Positions 55,001 to 63,721 of a stretch of DNA of 64,000 nt are shown in pieces. The position numbers and the translations under genes were made by a program. How positions within the stretch are numbered: the stretch's first letter is position 1; the number at the start of each line of letters is the position of its first letter. The stretch is from NCBI GenBank assembly GCA_016927595.1, contig JAFGMI010000008.1, forward strand, positions 1-64,000, given 5' to 3'. Below the pieces are notes generated by a model. The model was not told where the DNA came from, made no database searches, and was given only the letters and a program-made list of their open reading frames with translations. The stretch is from Melioribacteraceae bacterium (GTDB taxonomy: Bacteria; Bacteroidota; Ignavibacteria; Ignavibacteriales; Melioribacteraceae).

Positions 55001-56217
55001 TATACTCGTTAGTTTGTAATAACGGCGTGGGTGCATTTGGAACTGTTGAGGCTCCTCCTCCGCCATTCAGACTGAGAACGTTAACACACGACACCGGTAA
55101 TCTTAAATTCCAGATTTGGAACGATGGTACATACGGTGCAAGTATTAACGGAACTTCAGGTTTGATTGAATGGAACGGTCAGGACGGTCTCTGGAGAGGC
55201 TCTCCTCTCTGGGGTAGAACATCTGTTGGTAAAGTAAGCGGTTCAGCTTATCTGGGTGGCTCGGCAACACGCTATAATGATTTAACAGGTGTTGCAGATG
55301 AGTTCAGATATGGTTTCACTGAAATGGCTGAATTTGATCAGGTTGCAGACTACACTATTACCGACGGTAATAATTCTGCAGGCTACGGTTTACCGGTAAA
55401 TGTTGTAAGCATGTCTAAATCAGGTCTTGAAGCTGTTATTGTGTGGTTTGGATTTGTTAACAATACAGCTGAATCAATAGATGACCTTTACGGTGGTCTG
55501 TTCCTGGATTTCGATGTTGACGGTGATACTTATGAAACGAATTCTGGCGGATACAGTGAAGGCGAAAGACTTGTCTATGTTTATGACTCACAGTCTCCAT
55601 ATTATTACGGCGTTTCTGCGGTATATGGATTTGACGGCTATCTTGCTACAACATCATCCGCTTCCGATCTTAATGATTCCCGTACCAAAGCGTTTCAGGG
55701 GATTTCAACTCCAGACGCAGACGGACCGGATACAAACGGTGATATACGGACATTTATCGGCAGCAAGGTTGATGCTATTGCTCCTGGTGATACAGGATGG
55801 GTTGCATTTGTAATCTCTGCTGGTGATGAATTGATTAATTTAAGGGATAATATCAGTCATGCAATTACCGTTGCCAAGTATTACTTCGACAATAGTATTG
55901 TTGTAACTGATGTCGAGCAGGAACCTGGAATACCGGAAGATTATTCATTGTCACAGAACTATCCTAACCCGTTCAATCCGACTACTACAATTAAGTTCGG
56001 ATTGCCGGTTGCTAGTCAAGTAAAAGTTAAAGTATATAATTTGCTGGGTGAAACTGTTCAGGTTCTTGTGGATCAGAGCATGGCAGCCGGTTCTTATAAT
56101 ATTAACTTTAATGCAAGCAATCTGGCATCGGGTGTTTACTTCTATAATATAGAAGCTAAATCGGTTGATGGCTCAAAGGACTTTAATATTGTCAAGAAAA
56201 TGATGCTTGTTAAATAG
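52042..56217 (+). CDS. T9SS surface protein with three cohesin-like domains
   Basis: 1391 residues from the ATG at 52042 (GAGAGGAAC upstream; an in-frame TTG at 52027 was rejected). The signal peptide ends at VLQAQ. Three tandem cohesin-like domains lie at ~23-152, ~157-278 and ~284-407. Each shows the alternating pattern of cohesins: (I/L)SLxD, then IKYDxxxL or equivalent, GWFST/GYFN, LxLxFxY, and a closing DGSV. They are followed by an Ig-like domain (~412-498), an OB-fold (~503-690, GFFLQDGTGAYSGVFVY), a propeller-like region (~700-1003), an unassigned region (~1007-1290) and a T9SS sorting domain (~1297-1391). Cohesins bind dockerins; the preceding gene encodes one, so the two products may form a complex. 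Confidence 0.87.
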   Translation: MKKITSILSLIFLFGFSVLQAQVATISLSDTTAVEGSAINVPLSTNNDLEDVSSLTFNIKYDAAVLTFNNEIANSQLLTTGNLQVNHTEDGANSIISIGWFSTTPITIQDLILDLKFVYIEGTSPLTFTGTNEVTTAAAIIDVAFDDGSVFLAGQGPLTFSLSDETSDQNQSVAVDLRGMNLNEVGAMQFTVEYDTTALDFVELQNDIVGFTINSDVDGVITLGWFSTDGLSVINSILAQLVFNYTSGNVPVTFDQAACEITKLDQTTLVATYNDGSVAQTTATLSLADVTAHIGDTVNVSFSAKNIVDLGAMTVKINYNATNLSFLGLVNQTAAGNFSANSAGGVLTLGYFNIDGLDVVSDQLVDLQFVYNAGTSNALVFDEADPEVIEVDATPINVAFVDGSVSEDTANVAPVFTAVLGAAEITGGDTLSFTYTATDVNDDTLVFALVSGPEGMTVDSTGVLNWATTLTTAGTFDVVVSVSDGELANLDSSTVLVNDIAVEVTIKQIQTPVDSTDASPYAGQYVRTTGVVTAVDAYGSSKGFFLQDGTGAYSGVFVYDRAEPVVEIGDNVTVTTKVSEYYGLTELDYDHNPVALVVNSTGNSVPSATTITAADMGEEYESVLIRIADATVTNDSLGFGEWEVSDASGSIVVDNELMSFTPEDGAVYHVTGVGYYSYDQYKIAPRDEFDIVVGADVLYTWFEVPAGSEIFLSATDNNQRGMAYNPATGNVLVASRTGDNKIYVLDGITGEYLADLDMGNVNDSSYQYRVNQVVVTDDGVIYACNMVAFSFAANSFVIHRWADEDATPTIAYKGTLTTRNGDAMAVVGTGTSTVIYAGGANSAELRKYTTADGENFVLESTITWANGVHGIAPVSADANSNIWVNKAGQAVTLIDQSGTVLATVPSSVLSLDFSGVDYLAMGDGTQLLAIGASTTADNALKVKVVDVTDLDHPRVTWMGERSTAYNLNNITSGGVVNIAAYEDGFKLYSLVCNNGVGAFGTVEAPPPPFRLRTLTHDTGNLKFQIWNDGTYGASINGTSGLIEWNGQDGLWRGSPLWGRTSVGKVSGSAYLGGSATRYNDLTGVADEFRYGFTEMAEFDQVADYTITDGNNSAGYGLPVNVVSMSKSGLEAVIVWFGFVNNTAESIDDLYGGLFLDFDVDGDTYETNSGGYSEGERLVYVYDSQSPYYYGVSAVYGFDGYLATTSSASDLNDSRTKAFQGISTPDADGPDTNGDIRTFIGSKVDAIAPGDTGWVAFVISAGDELINLRDNISHAITVAKYYFDNSIVVTDVEQEPGIPEDYSLSQNYPNPFNPTTTIKFGLPVASQVKVKVYNLLGETVQVLVDQSMAAGSYNINFNASNLASGVYFYNIEAKSVDGSKDFNIVKKMMLVK

Positions 56218-56241
56218 CAATAGATTCGATGAGTTTTACTC

Positions 56242-56270
56242 AAAGCCCGGCATTTATGTCGGGCTTTTTT
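56242..56270 (+). terminator. Terminator after the triple-cohesin gene
   Basis: The stem AAAGCCCG / CGGGCTTT with a 10-base loop is followed by TTTTAT. It lies 24 bases after the stop codon. Confidence 0.9.
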
Positions 56271-56455
56271 ATTTCACCAATCCCATATAAAAAATGCATT
56301 TATTTTGGAACCATGGCGCAGCCGGATTGTATCAGTACTTGAAAATTTATTTCTAATGTATGCAAATTATTATTTTGTAGATATGATTCTTAATTCCTTG
56401 AAAAAAAATCTCCTAGTTTATAACTTTACACCTTCAATAATTATTCAAAAGTCTT

Positions 56456-57388
56456 ATGAATATTCAAGTAACAAATCTTACTAAAAAGTACGGTACTCAG
56501 AGAGCCGTAGATAATATTTCCTTTAATGTCAGCACAGGCGAAATACTGGGATTTCTGGGACCTAACGGTGCAGGTAAAACAACAACTATGAAGATTCTCA
56601 CATGCTTCATGGCTCCCACGGATGGGGATGTAAATATCGGAGGATATTCCATCCATGAGGATGCTGCGGAAATAAAACGAAGAATCGGTTATCTTCCGGA
56701 AAATAATCCGCTTTATCTTGATATGCAGATGCTTGATTATCTTGAATTTGTTGCTCATCTGCATGGAGTTGATAAGAACAAAATTGATAAGCGTATCGCC
56801 GAAATGATTGCAGTGTGCGGATTGAACGTGGAAAAACATAAGAAAATCGGCGAGCTTTCAAAGGGATACCGCCAGCGGGTGGGTCTGGCTCAGGCGATGA
56901 TACACGACCCGGATATTCTGATTCTGGATGAACCTACGACAGGGCTCGATCCGAACCAGATTGTAGAGATCAGGAAACTTATCAGGGAAATAGGCAAAGA
57001 GAAGACAGTGATATTGAGTACTCACATACTGCCGGAAGTTGAAGCTACCTGCGATAGAATACTTATAATTAATAACGGAAAAATTGTGGCAGACGGTACC
57101 TCGGAAGTCTTGCGAAAGCAGGCTCAGAGCGAGGAAACTTTGCGTGTTCAGATACTTGATGCTAAAAATAAGGATGAAATAATTACTTCCGTAAGTGCGC
57201 TTGATTCAGTTTCGATGATCGATCCTGTTAGTGATATGGATAATACGTTTATTATTAATAGCCGGGCGAACCAATCATCAAAACGAAACTTGTTTAATTT
57301 ATGTGTGGAGAAGAAGTGGGTTCTTACTGAAATGACCCCGCTTGAAACCAAACTCGAAGATATATTTAGAGAATTAACAACAAACTGA
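56456..57388 (+). CDS. gldA: Gliding-motility-type ABC transporter ATPase
   Basis: A 310-residue ABC ATPase. Walker A is GPNGAGKTT (35-43), the signature is ELSKGYRQRVGLAQAM, Walker B is ILILDEPTTGLDP, and the H-loop is LSTHILPE. The C-terminal ~70 residues form the extension seen in GldA-type proteins. It would energise a transporter with the GldF permease and GldG encoded directly downstream (7-base gap to gldF). In Flavobacterium this set is needed for gliding, but it also occurs in non-gliding bacteria. Confidence 0.88.
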   Translation: MNIQVTNLTKKYGTQRAVDNISFNVSTGEILGFLGPNGAGKTTTMKILTCFMAPTDGDVNIGGYSIHEDAAEIKRRIGYLPENNPLYLDMQMLDYLEFVAHLHGVDKNKIDKRIAEMIAVCGLNVEKHKKIGELSKGYRQRVGLAQAMIHDPDILILDEPTTGLDPNQIVEIRKLIREIGKEKTVILSTHILPEVEATCDRILIINNGKIVADGTSEVLRKQAQSEETLRVQILDAKNKDEIITSVSALDSVSMIDPVSDMDNTFIINSRANQSSKRNLFNLCVEKKWVLTEMTPLETKLEDIFRELTTN

Positions 57389-57395
57389 AAAAATT

Positions 57396-58121
57396 ATGAA
57401 TGAAATTTTAGTTTTAGCTCACAAGGAACTGCGGACTTTTTTCGATTCATTAATCGCCTATATTCTTATAACTATTTTCCTCGGAATGAGTGGGTTCTTT
57501 ACATGGCTGTTCGGTTCGGATATTTTCTTTATCGGGCAGGCTACGCTGCAGCCCTTTTTCTCTATCGCTTACTGGACACTATTCTTTTTTATACCTGCAC
57601 TGACCATGCGTATGCTGTCAGAGGAGAAGAGGAGTGGCACGCTTGAACTACTCCTGACAAAACCGCTTTCGGACTGGCAGGTAGTTATGGGAAAATTTCT
57701 GGCGTGTTTGGAATTAATTGTTATTGCGCTTCTTTTTACATTGCCGTATTACATTACTGTTTCGTTCATCGGTCCAATAGATCACGGGGCAGTAATCAGC
57801 GGATACTTCGGTATGCTTCTGATGAGCGCAGCTTTGATCAGCATCGGTCTGTTCGCAAGCAGCATTACAAATAACCAGATAGTTGCATTCCTTTTGTCAC
57901 TTGTAATCGGTGTATTTTTCCTGATAATTTTTGATGTTCTCTCTAATAGTTTTACCGGATCATTCGGTCAGTTTCTGAACTATCTGAGTTTATCAACTCA
58001 TTATGAATCCGTTTCGAGAGGTGTTATTGATTCCCGCAACATAATTTATTTCTTGTCCCTGGGGTACCTCGGACTGTTTCTTGCGGAGTCCGTATTGTCA
58101 AAAAGAAATATAGTTGAATAA
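57396..58121 (+). CDS. gldF: ABC-2 permease, GldF-like
   Basis: A 241-residue membrane protein with six hydrophobic segments. LAHKELRTFFDSLIAYI at the start, MRMLSEEKRSGTLELLLTKPL (in part EEKRSGTLELLLT), which is the conserved cytoplasmic loop of ABC-2 permeases, and the C-terminal SRGVIDSRNIIYFLSL are typical of GldF and related permeases. It lies between gldA and gldG with 7- and 10-base gaps. Confidence 0.88.
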   Translation: MNEILVLAHKELRTFFDSLIAYILITIFLGMSGFFTWLFGSDIFFIGQATLQPFFSIAYWTLFFFIPALTMRMLSEEKRSGTLELLLTKPLSDWQVVMGKFLACLELIVIALLFTLPYYITVSFIGPIDHGAVISGYFGMLLMSAALISIGLFASSITNNQIVAFLLSLVIGVFFLIIFDVLSNSFTGSFGQFLNYLSLSTHYESVSRGVIDSRNIIYFLSLGYLGLFLAESVLSKRNIVE

Positions 58122-58131
58122 TGGTATAATT

Positions 58132-59658
58132 ATGCTAACTAGAAAAAAATTACAAACAACAGTATTACTAATCGTAGGAATTCTGGTCTTAGTCAATATT
58201 ATCGCCGATAAGCTCTTCTTCAGGCTTGATTTCACTGCAGACCAGCGTTACAGTTTAAGCAGGGCTACAACTGATATCCTGAATGAACTCAACGATCCTG
58301 TTACTGTAACAGCCTATTTTTCAGAAGATCTTCCGCCTGATGTTGCTAAGGTTAAAACAGACTTCAAAGATATGCTTATAGAGTATTCAAATAACTCCGG
58401 CGGTCAGATTGTATACGAGTTCATAAATCCCAATGAGGATCAGGAAACCGAAATGCAGGCTCAGCAGAACGGTATTCAGCCTATTATGATCAATGTGAGG
58501 GAGAGAGATCAGGTTAAACAGCAAAGGGCATATCTCGGCGCAGTACTGCAGCTCGGCGAGAAGAAGGAAATAATCCCTTTCATACAGCCCGGCGCAGCAA
58601 TGGAGTTTGCTTTGTCCTCTAATATCAAAAAATTATCCGTTCAGCAAAAACAAAAGGTCGGGTTTCTGCAGGGTCATGGCGAACCTTCTCTTTCTTCAAT
58701 GCAGCAGGTTGATCAGGCTTTAAGTGTAATGTATAACACCGACACGGTTACGGTAACTCCTGTGAGAGGCGTTCCCGGCGATATAAATACACTGGTAGTT
58801 ATTGCTCCGAAAGATACTGTAAATGGATATGTATTTGATCATCTCGATAATTTTATTGCTCGGGGTGGCAGAATTTTACTTGCACTCAACAGAGTTGAAG
58901 GCGATTTATCAGCAAGCAGCGGGAAAACAATTTATACGGGATTTGAAGACTGGGTTAAAGAGAAGGGTATTGAGATCGAGGATAATTTCCTGATCGATAT
59001 AAACTGCAGCAATGTTATGGTTCGTCAGCAGCAGGGAATGTTCGTAATGAACACGCCAATTAGTTTTCCGTATTTGCCCATTATTTCAAATTTTGCAGAT
59101 CATCCCATAACAGAGGGACTTGAAGCGGTTGTTTTACCTTTCGCAAGCGGAATTAAAATAAATCCGATTGATACATCACTGGCATTCATGCCTTTAGCAT
59201 TAAGTTCTGAAAAATCGGGGACTAAGAATACACCGTTATATTTCGACATATCAAAACAGTGGAGACCAAGTGATTTTCCGCTCAGTTCAATTCCGGTTGG
59301 TGTCGCCGTAGAAGGGAGAATTTCCGGCGATGTATTTAATAAGATGGTTGTTTTCGGGGATGGAGATTTTGCCGTAAACGGGGAAGGTCAGCAGGCACAG
59401 CAGCTGCAGCCCGATAACATAAGCCTTCTGGTAAATGCCATCGACTGGCTTTCGGACGATACAGGATTAATTGAGTTAAGAACAAAGGGAGTAACCTCCC
59501 GACCCATTGACGCTGATTTGGAAGACGGTACAAAAACTTTACTGAAATACGTTAATTTCCTCCTCCCGATTATATTGATTGTTGCATACGGCATTTTCCG
59601 TTTTCAGGTTAATAGAAATATCAGAAACAAATTAAAGTCGATTGATTATGTCAAATAA
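58132..59658 (+). CDS. gldG: GldG-family protein (ABC-associated auxiliary component)
   Basis: About 508 residues from the ATG at 58132; a TTG at 58114 overlaps gldF and was rejected. One N-terminal helix (TVLLIVGILVLVNIIA) and one C-terminal helix flank a large periplasmic domain. RLDFTADQRYSLSRAT, VTVTAYFSEDLPP, QQKQKVGFLQGHGEPSL and a DUF4350-like region (~240-330) match GldG. It would act with GldA and GldF. The DUF4340 gene overlaps its last 11 bases. Confidence 0.88.
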   Translation: MLTRKKLQTTVLLIVGILVLVNIIADKLFFRLDFTADQRYSLSRATTDILNELNDPVTVTAYFSEDLPPDVAKVKTDFKDMLIEYSNNSGGQIVYEFINPNEDQETEMQAQQNGIQPIMINVRERDQVKQQRAYLGAVLQLGEKKEIIPFIQPGAAMEFALSSNIKKLSVQQKQKVGFLQGHGEPSLSSMQQVDQALSVMYNTDTVTVTPVRGVPGDINTLVVIAPKDTVNGYVFDHLDNFIARGGRILLALNRVEGDLSASSGKTIYTGFEDWVKEKGIEIEDNFLIDINCSNVMVRQQQGMFVMNTPISFPYLPIISNFADHPITEGLEAVVLPFASGIKINPIDTSLAFMPLALSSEKSGTKNTPLYFDISKQWRPSDFPLSSIPVGVAVEGRISGDVFNKMVVFGDGDFAVNGEGQQAQQLQPDNISLLVNAIDWLSDDTGLIELRTKGVTSRPIDADLEDGTKTLLKYVNFLLPIILIVAYGIFRFQVNRNIRNKLKSIDYVK

Positions 59659-60577
59659 ATTTTCAAACAAAACACTTGCGATTGTTTTCGGCGTATTACT
59701 GCTTGCAGTTATAGTTATCTTTTTTTCCGACGGCAGTGATGAGCGTTCCTTCAGAACTGAACTTGTTGATATCGATACTTCTAAAGTTAACAGGATTTTA
59801 ATATATCCCGGATCTGAACAGTTCAGTGAAATAAATTTAGTTAAGGATATAAATACCTGGAAAGTAACATTGGCAAACGGCAAAGTCGCTTCAGTGCCTG
59901 ACTCAAAGATTTATAAATTACTAAATACACTTATCGATATTAAGCCGTTAAGACTTGCAGCAAGAGGCGAGTCTAAATGGACCGAGTTTGAAGTTGATTC
60001 CTCAGGAACACGGGTGCAGGTTTTTCAGGGAGATGAACAGGTTCTGGATCTTGTAATCGGAAGATTTGCTTTTCAGCAGCCCAGAACTATGAATTCGTAC
60101 GTACGCCTTTTTAACGACGCTGATGTGTATGAAGTGGAAGGCTATCTCTCAGCGGCATTTAATACGGGTCCGGATAGTTACAGAGACAATACCATAATAA
60201 AGGGGGATTACAAAAACTGGAATAATCTGTCATTTAATTATCAGGGGGATTCCTCATTTGTCCTTTCAAAATTTGATGATAAATGGTTTGTTAATGATGA
60301 ACCTGCTGATTCGGCTGAAACAGTAAAATATTTCAGATCGATAGAGAGGCTTACAAGTTCAAATTTTATTGATGGTCTGTCTGAAGAAGATATGATTGAG
60401 GCAACTCACTCTTTAACAATACAAACCAATGATACAACTCAGATAATTGTGAAAGGTATTACAACCGATTCGTTGTATGTTGTAAATTCATCGATGAACA
60501 AGGAAAGCTATTTTGATGGAAGCAAGAATAATCTTCGAGACAAACTGTTTATTGGTAAAAGCAGGTTTATAAAATAA
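59648..60577 (+). CDS. DUF4340 protein
   Basis: About 309 residues from the ATG at 59648, overlapping gldG by 11 bases. One N-terminal membrane helix (TLAIVFGVLLLAVIVIFF) anchors a periplasmic domain with repeats of the DUF4340 pattern, such as VNRILIYPGSEQFSEINLV, DLVIGRFAFQQPRTMNSYVR (in part) and DNTIIKGDYKNWNNL. DUF4340 is a frequent partner of GldG-type transporters. Its function is unknown; translational coupling suggests it is a fourth component here. Confidence 0.87.
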   Translation: MSNKFSNKTLAIVFGVLLLAVIVIFFSDGSDERSFRTELVDIDTSKVNRILIYPGSEQFSEINLVKDINTWKVTLANGKVASVPDSKIYKLLNTLIDIKPLRLAARGESKWTEFEVDSSGTRVQVFQGDEQVLDLVIGRFAFQQPRTMNSYVRLFNDADVYEVEGYLSAAFNTGPDSYRDNTIIKGDYKNWNNLSFNYQGDSSFVLSKFDDKWFVNDEPADSAETVKYFRSIERLTSSNFIDGLSEEDMIEATHSLTIQTNDTTQIIVKGITTDSLYVVNSSMNKESYFDGSKNNLRDKLFIGKSRFIK

Positions 60578-60623
60578 GTATCGAATCTAATAAAGCCTCA
60601 TCCACAAATAATATGAATACCTG

Positions 60624-62720
60624 TTATCCAGTTAACAGCTCCTTAAGCATCTGAACATCAGTAACCGGAAGGTTGCACTGGTAATTCTCGCATATATATA
60701 CTGTTGTTTTATTTTCAATCGTGGAATAATTATTTGTGAACGGTGCCAGCAGTCCAATCGTTGGATTTTCATCCGTGGTATTTTTATAGAGAACTATTTT
60801 ATTCGGCAGAAATAACTTATTGATCTCCCTTATCATTTCATCACGGTTATCTGCTTTTCTGTTACCGGCAATTATTATTTCTGTTTTTGAATTCAGCATG
60901 AAATCAAGTCCGCAAAGAAACATACACGAACCGTATAAATTTTCCTTCATTCTCCCCGCAAATAGTTTTACCAGCCCTTCAATATAGAAGGTGTATTTCT
61001 CGTCTGATGTTAAACTTTTAATTTTCAGCAGGTTCAGAAAAGAAACAGAATTGCCGGAAGGTATGGCACCGTCGTATACTTCTTTATTCCTGACCAGTAA
61101 TTCCTCGGAAAATGATGAAGTTAAATAGAACCCTTTCTGTTCGTTATCCCAGAAATATTCAATTTGTTTACTTTGCAATTCAACCGCTTTGATGAGATAA
61201 TCTTCATTAAAAGTTGATTCGTATAATTCCAGCAATCCCCAAATCATAAATGCATAATCATCAAGCATACCATCATACTTCGACTCATTGTTTCTGAATC
61301 TGTGCAGCAGATTACCATTCTCGTCAGTGAGATTGGTATAAATAAATTCAACTGCTCTCTCTGCCTGAAGGATAGAGGAATCATTATTCAATATTCTTCC
61401 TGCGCGTGCAAGTGCCGCAATCATCAGTCCGTTCCAGTCGGTCAGTATTTTATCATCCTTTAACGGATGAACTCTTTTGTCTCTATGCTTTAACAAAAGA
61501 TCATTTATTCCATTAATTTTTTTGCGGAGCTCATCTGCTTGAATCGGTAGTTCATCAATATGTTCATCAATTTCTTTTTTCAAGATAGGAATATTAGCAC
61601 CGGTTCTATTGCCTGTAGCTTCCTCTTTATAATTACCGTCGCTGCTAATATTGAATATCTTCACGTATAAATCCGCATCATCTGTGGGCAGAATCGAGTA
61701 TAATTCATCCATTGTCCAAACATAGAATTTACCTTCTTCGCCTTCACTGTCGGCATCTTCCGCGGAATAAAATCCTCCTTGCTCGTGCAGCATATTTCCG
61801 ATTACATAATCAATTGTTTCACCGGCACAACCGGCAAAAAATTTATTATTTGTTGCCTGAAAGGTTTCGAGATATACAAGTGCTAGCATCGCCTGATCAT
61901 AAAGCATTTTTTCAAAATGAGGAAGAATCCAAGCTGAATCTGTTGAGTATCTGTGAAATCCCTTTCCAACCTGGTCGAATATTCCCCCGAGTCTCATACT
62001 TTTAAGAGTTTTCCGAACCATTTCAAGAGCTTTTTCCTCACCCGAACTTTTCCAGTATCTCAACAGAAACATAAGATTATGAGGGGAAGGGAATTTAGGC
62101 GCTGTTCCGAATCCACCGTTTGTCTCATCAAATCTCTCGGCAAAGAAATCGTATGCACGGTTTAAATCATTCACTGAAAAATGTTCAGCGTTATCTTTCC
62201 CGGCAGTGTATTCAATAAGTGCCCGGGTAATACTTTCGGAACCCGATAATATTGTATCTCTTTGCGTTCTCCATACGTCACTGATCCGCTTCATCAGATC
62301 GATGAACCCGATTCTTCCATATTTTGAGTGCTTCGGGAAATATGTTCCTGCAAAAAAAGGTTTCTTGTCAGGCGTCATAACAATTGATAAAGGCCACCCG
62401 CCATGACCGGTGATGATTTGACAAACCGTCATGTAAATGCTGTCGATATCGGGTCTTTCTTCACGATCTACTTTTATTGAAACAAAATAATCATTGAGCA
62501 ATGCTGCCACCTCATCATCTTCAAAAGATTCTTTTTCCATAACGTGGCACCAGTGGCAAGTTGAGTATCCTATTGAAACGAATACCGGTTTGTCCTTTTC
62601 GCGGGCTTCAATAAATGCTTCTTCGCACCAGGGAAACCATGAAACGGGATTAAACGCATGCTGCAGGAGGTAAGGACTTTTTTCGTTGATAAGCGCGTTC
62701 GGTTGATATTCGGATTTCAT
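60624..62720 (-). CDS. DUF255 / thioredoxin-domain protein (YyaL/SSP411 family)
   Basis: A 698-residue protein. [17 protein letters not shown] at the start, the thioredoxin-like CHWCH motif (Cys55, Cys58), and [15 protein letters not shown] define the N-terminal domain (~1-165). The rest (~190-690) is an (alpha/alpha)6-barrel resembling N-acylglucosamine 2-epimerase, with [11 protein letters not shown] and [15 protein letters not shown]. The family is widely conserved, but its reaction is unknown. No signal peptide. It overlaps nothing, and the SirB1-like gene lies 30 bases upstream on the same strand. Confidence 0.92.
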   Translation of the reverse strand: MKSEYQPNALINEKSPYLLQHAFNPVSWFPWCEEAFIEAREKDKPVFVSIGYSTCHWCHVMEKESFEDDEVAALLNDYFVSIKVDREERPDIDSIYMTVCQIITGHGGWPLSIVMTPDKKPFFAGTYFPKHSKYGRIGFIDLMKRISDVWRTQRDTILSGSESITRALIEYTAGKDNAEHFSVNDLNRAYDFFAERFDETNGGFGTAPKFPSPHNLMFLLRYWKSSGEEKALEMVRKTLKSMRLGGIFDQVGKGFHRYSTDSAWILPHFEKMLYDQAMLALVYLETFQATNNKFFAGCAGETIDYVIGNMLHEQGGFYSAEDADSEGEEGKFYVWTMDELYSILPTDDADLYVKIFNISSDGNYKEEATGNRTGANIPILKKEIDEHIDELPIQADELRKKINGINDLLLKHRDKRVHPLKDDKILTDWNGLMIAALARAGRILNNDSSILQAERAVEFIYTNLTDENGNLLHRFRNNESKYDGMLDDYAFMIWGLLELYESTFNEDYLIKAVELQSKQIEYFWDNEQKGFYLTSSFSEELLVRNKEVYDGAIPSGNSVSFLNLLKIKSLTSDEKYTFYIEGLVKLFAGRMKENLYGSCMFLCGLDFMLNSKTEIIIAGNRKADNRDEMIREINKLFLPNKIVLYKNTTDENPTIGLLAPFTNNYSTIENKTTVYICENYQCNLPVTDVQMLKELLTG

Positions 62721-62750
62721 ATTTTCTGAAATAAATGAGTGTAGTTGTTA

Positions 62751-63578
62751 TTAATTAACCGGAGTTGATTGTAGAATTTCCGAAAATAAAAATCTGTTAA
62801 GCTGATCGTGTTCTTCCTTGTATGCGTTTATCAGGTTGCTTACAACACGTCTGATAATTGTATTCGCAGTAGTGTTCTCATTCAGTATATCCATAATGCT
62901 TTCATATGAATCGTACAACAGTTCTTTCAGCTCATCTTCATAGACTATTCTTCCGTTATTAAAACAATCCACAAATACAGTCTGACTGCTGTCTTTAAAC
63001 TTAGTTAAAAAATGACCGGGGAAATTGCAGCCATCAATATTCATCCCGATCCGCTTACCGACAAGCATATATATTATACTAAGTGTAATAGGCAGCCCGC
63101 GTTTCTCAGTTATAGCGAACAAAACATTGCTGTTCTTCGGATTATAGAAATCCAGTTTTTCGCCCTCAATTCTTTCGTCCATAAACAAGAATCGTGCAAG
63201 ATCATATTCATCGCCGTGAGGATAAAACTGCACGAACTTTATCATCAGATTATTCAGTTCGTCCGCCAGATTTTTTTCATAAGACATTCCGTACTGATAT
63301 CTTGAAATAAGAGTGCATGCTGATTCGATCCTGCTGTATTCATCTTCAAGTGTCTGCCAGGTGATCCAATTTTCTTTCAGCCATATTCTGCGGCTTGATT
63401 CTATAATCGGACGGATTAATTCAATCTTGTTTGAGTCAAGTATATTAATAAATTCATAAAGATCCTGTTCCAGATGAGAACCGTAATTTGATAATTCCCT
63501 TAAAACCTCATCCCGTACTTCGCTTATATCATCATCAATCAGACTAACAAGGTAAGGCAGATCCTTTTTTTCAGCCAT
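62751..63578 (-). CDS. SirB1-type transglutaminase-like protein
   Basis: A 275-residue protein. The N-terminal ~90 residues are helical, HEAT-like (DDISEVRDEVLRELSNYG), and the rest is the transglutaminase-like core of SirB1/YchA: DEYDLARFLFMDERIEG, RGLPITLSIIYMLVGKRIGM (in part), GCNFPGHFLTKF and VFVDCFNNG. Enzymatic activity has not been shown for this family. It probably forms a two-gene unit with the DUF255 gene 30 bases downstream. Confidence 0.85.
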   Translation of the reverse strand: MAEKKDLPYLVSLIDDDISEVRDEVLRELSNYGSHLEQDLYEFINILDSNKIELIRPIIESSRRIWLKENWITWQTLEDEYSRIESACTLISRYQYGMSYEKNLADELNNLMIKFVQFYPHGDEYDLARFLFMDERIEGEKLDFYNPKNSNVLFAITEKRGLPITLSIIYMLVGKRIGMNIDGCNFPGHFLTKFKDSSQTVFVDCFNNGRIVYEDELKELLYDSYESIMDILNENTTANTIIRRVVSNLINAYKEEHDQLNRFLFSEILQSTPVN

Positions 63579-63721
63579 TTAATTCACCTTTTTTATTTAC
63601 CAAACAACGTGTTGCTGCAAATAATTCAACTTTACCGGAATTATGCTGATAAGCATTATCCGTAAATGATAACTTAAAAAGTTATATATTTTATATCAAA
63701 TAAAACAGCGGTGGGAATCAG

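Noticed and set aside
56218-56455. tRNA-like or small-RNA gene in the gap before gldA
   Set aside because: Apart from the terminator, no cloverleaf or conserved RNA pattern could be drawn.
44439-60577. Search for T9SS core genes (porin, ring and motor components) around the cargo and gld genes
   Set aside because: Only cargo and the GldAFG-type transporter genes were found; no GldK/L/M/N, SprA/E/T or PorU/V homologue was recognised in the window.
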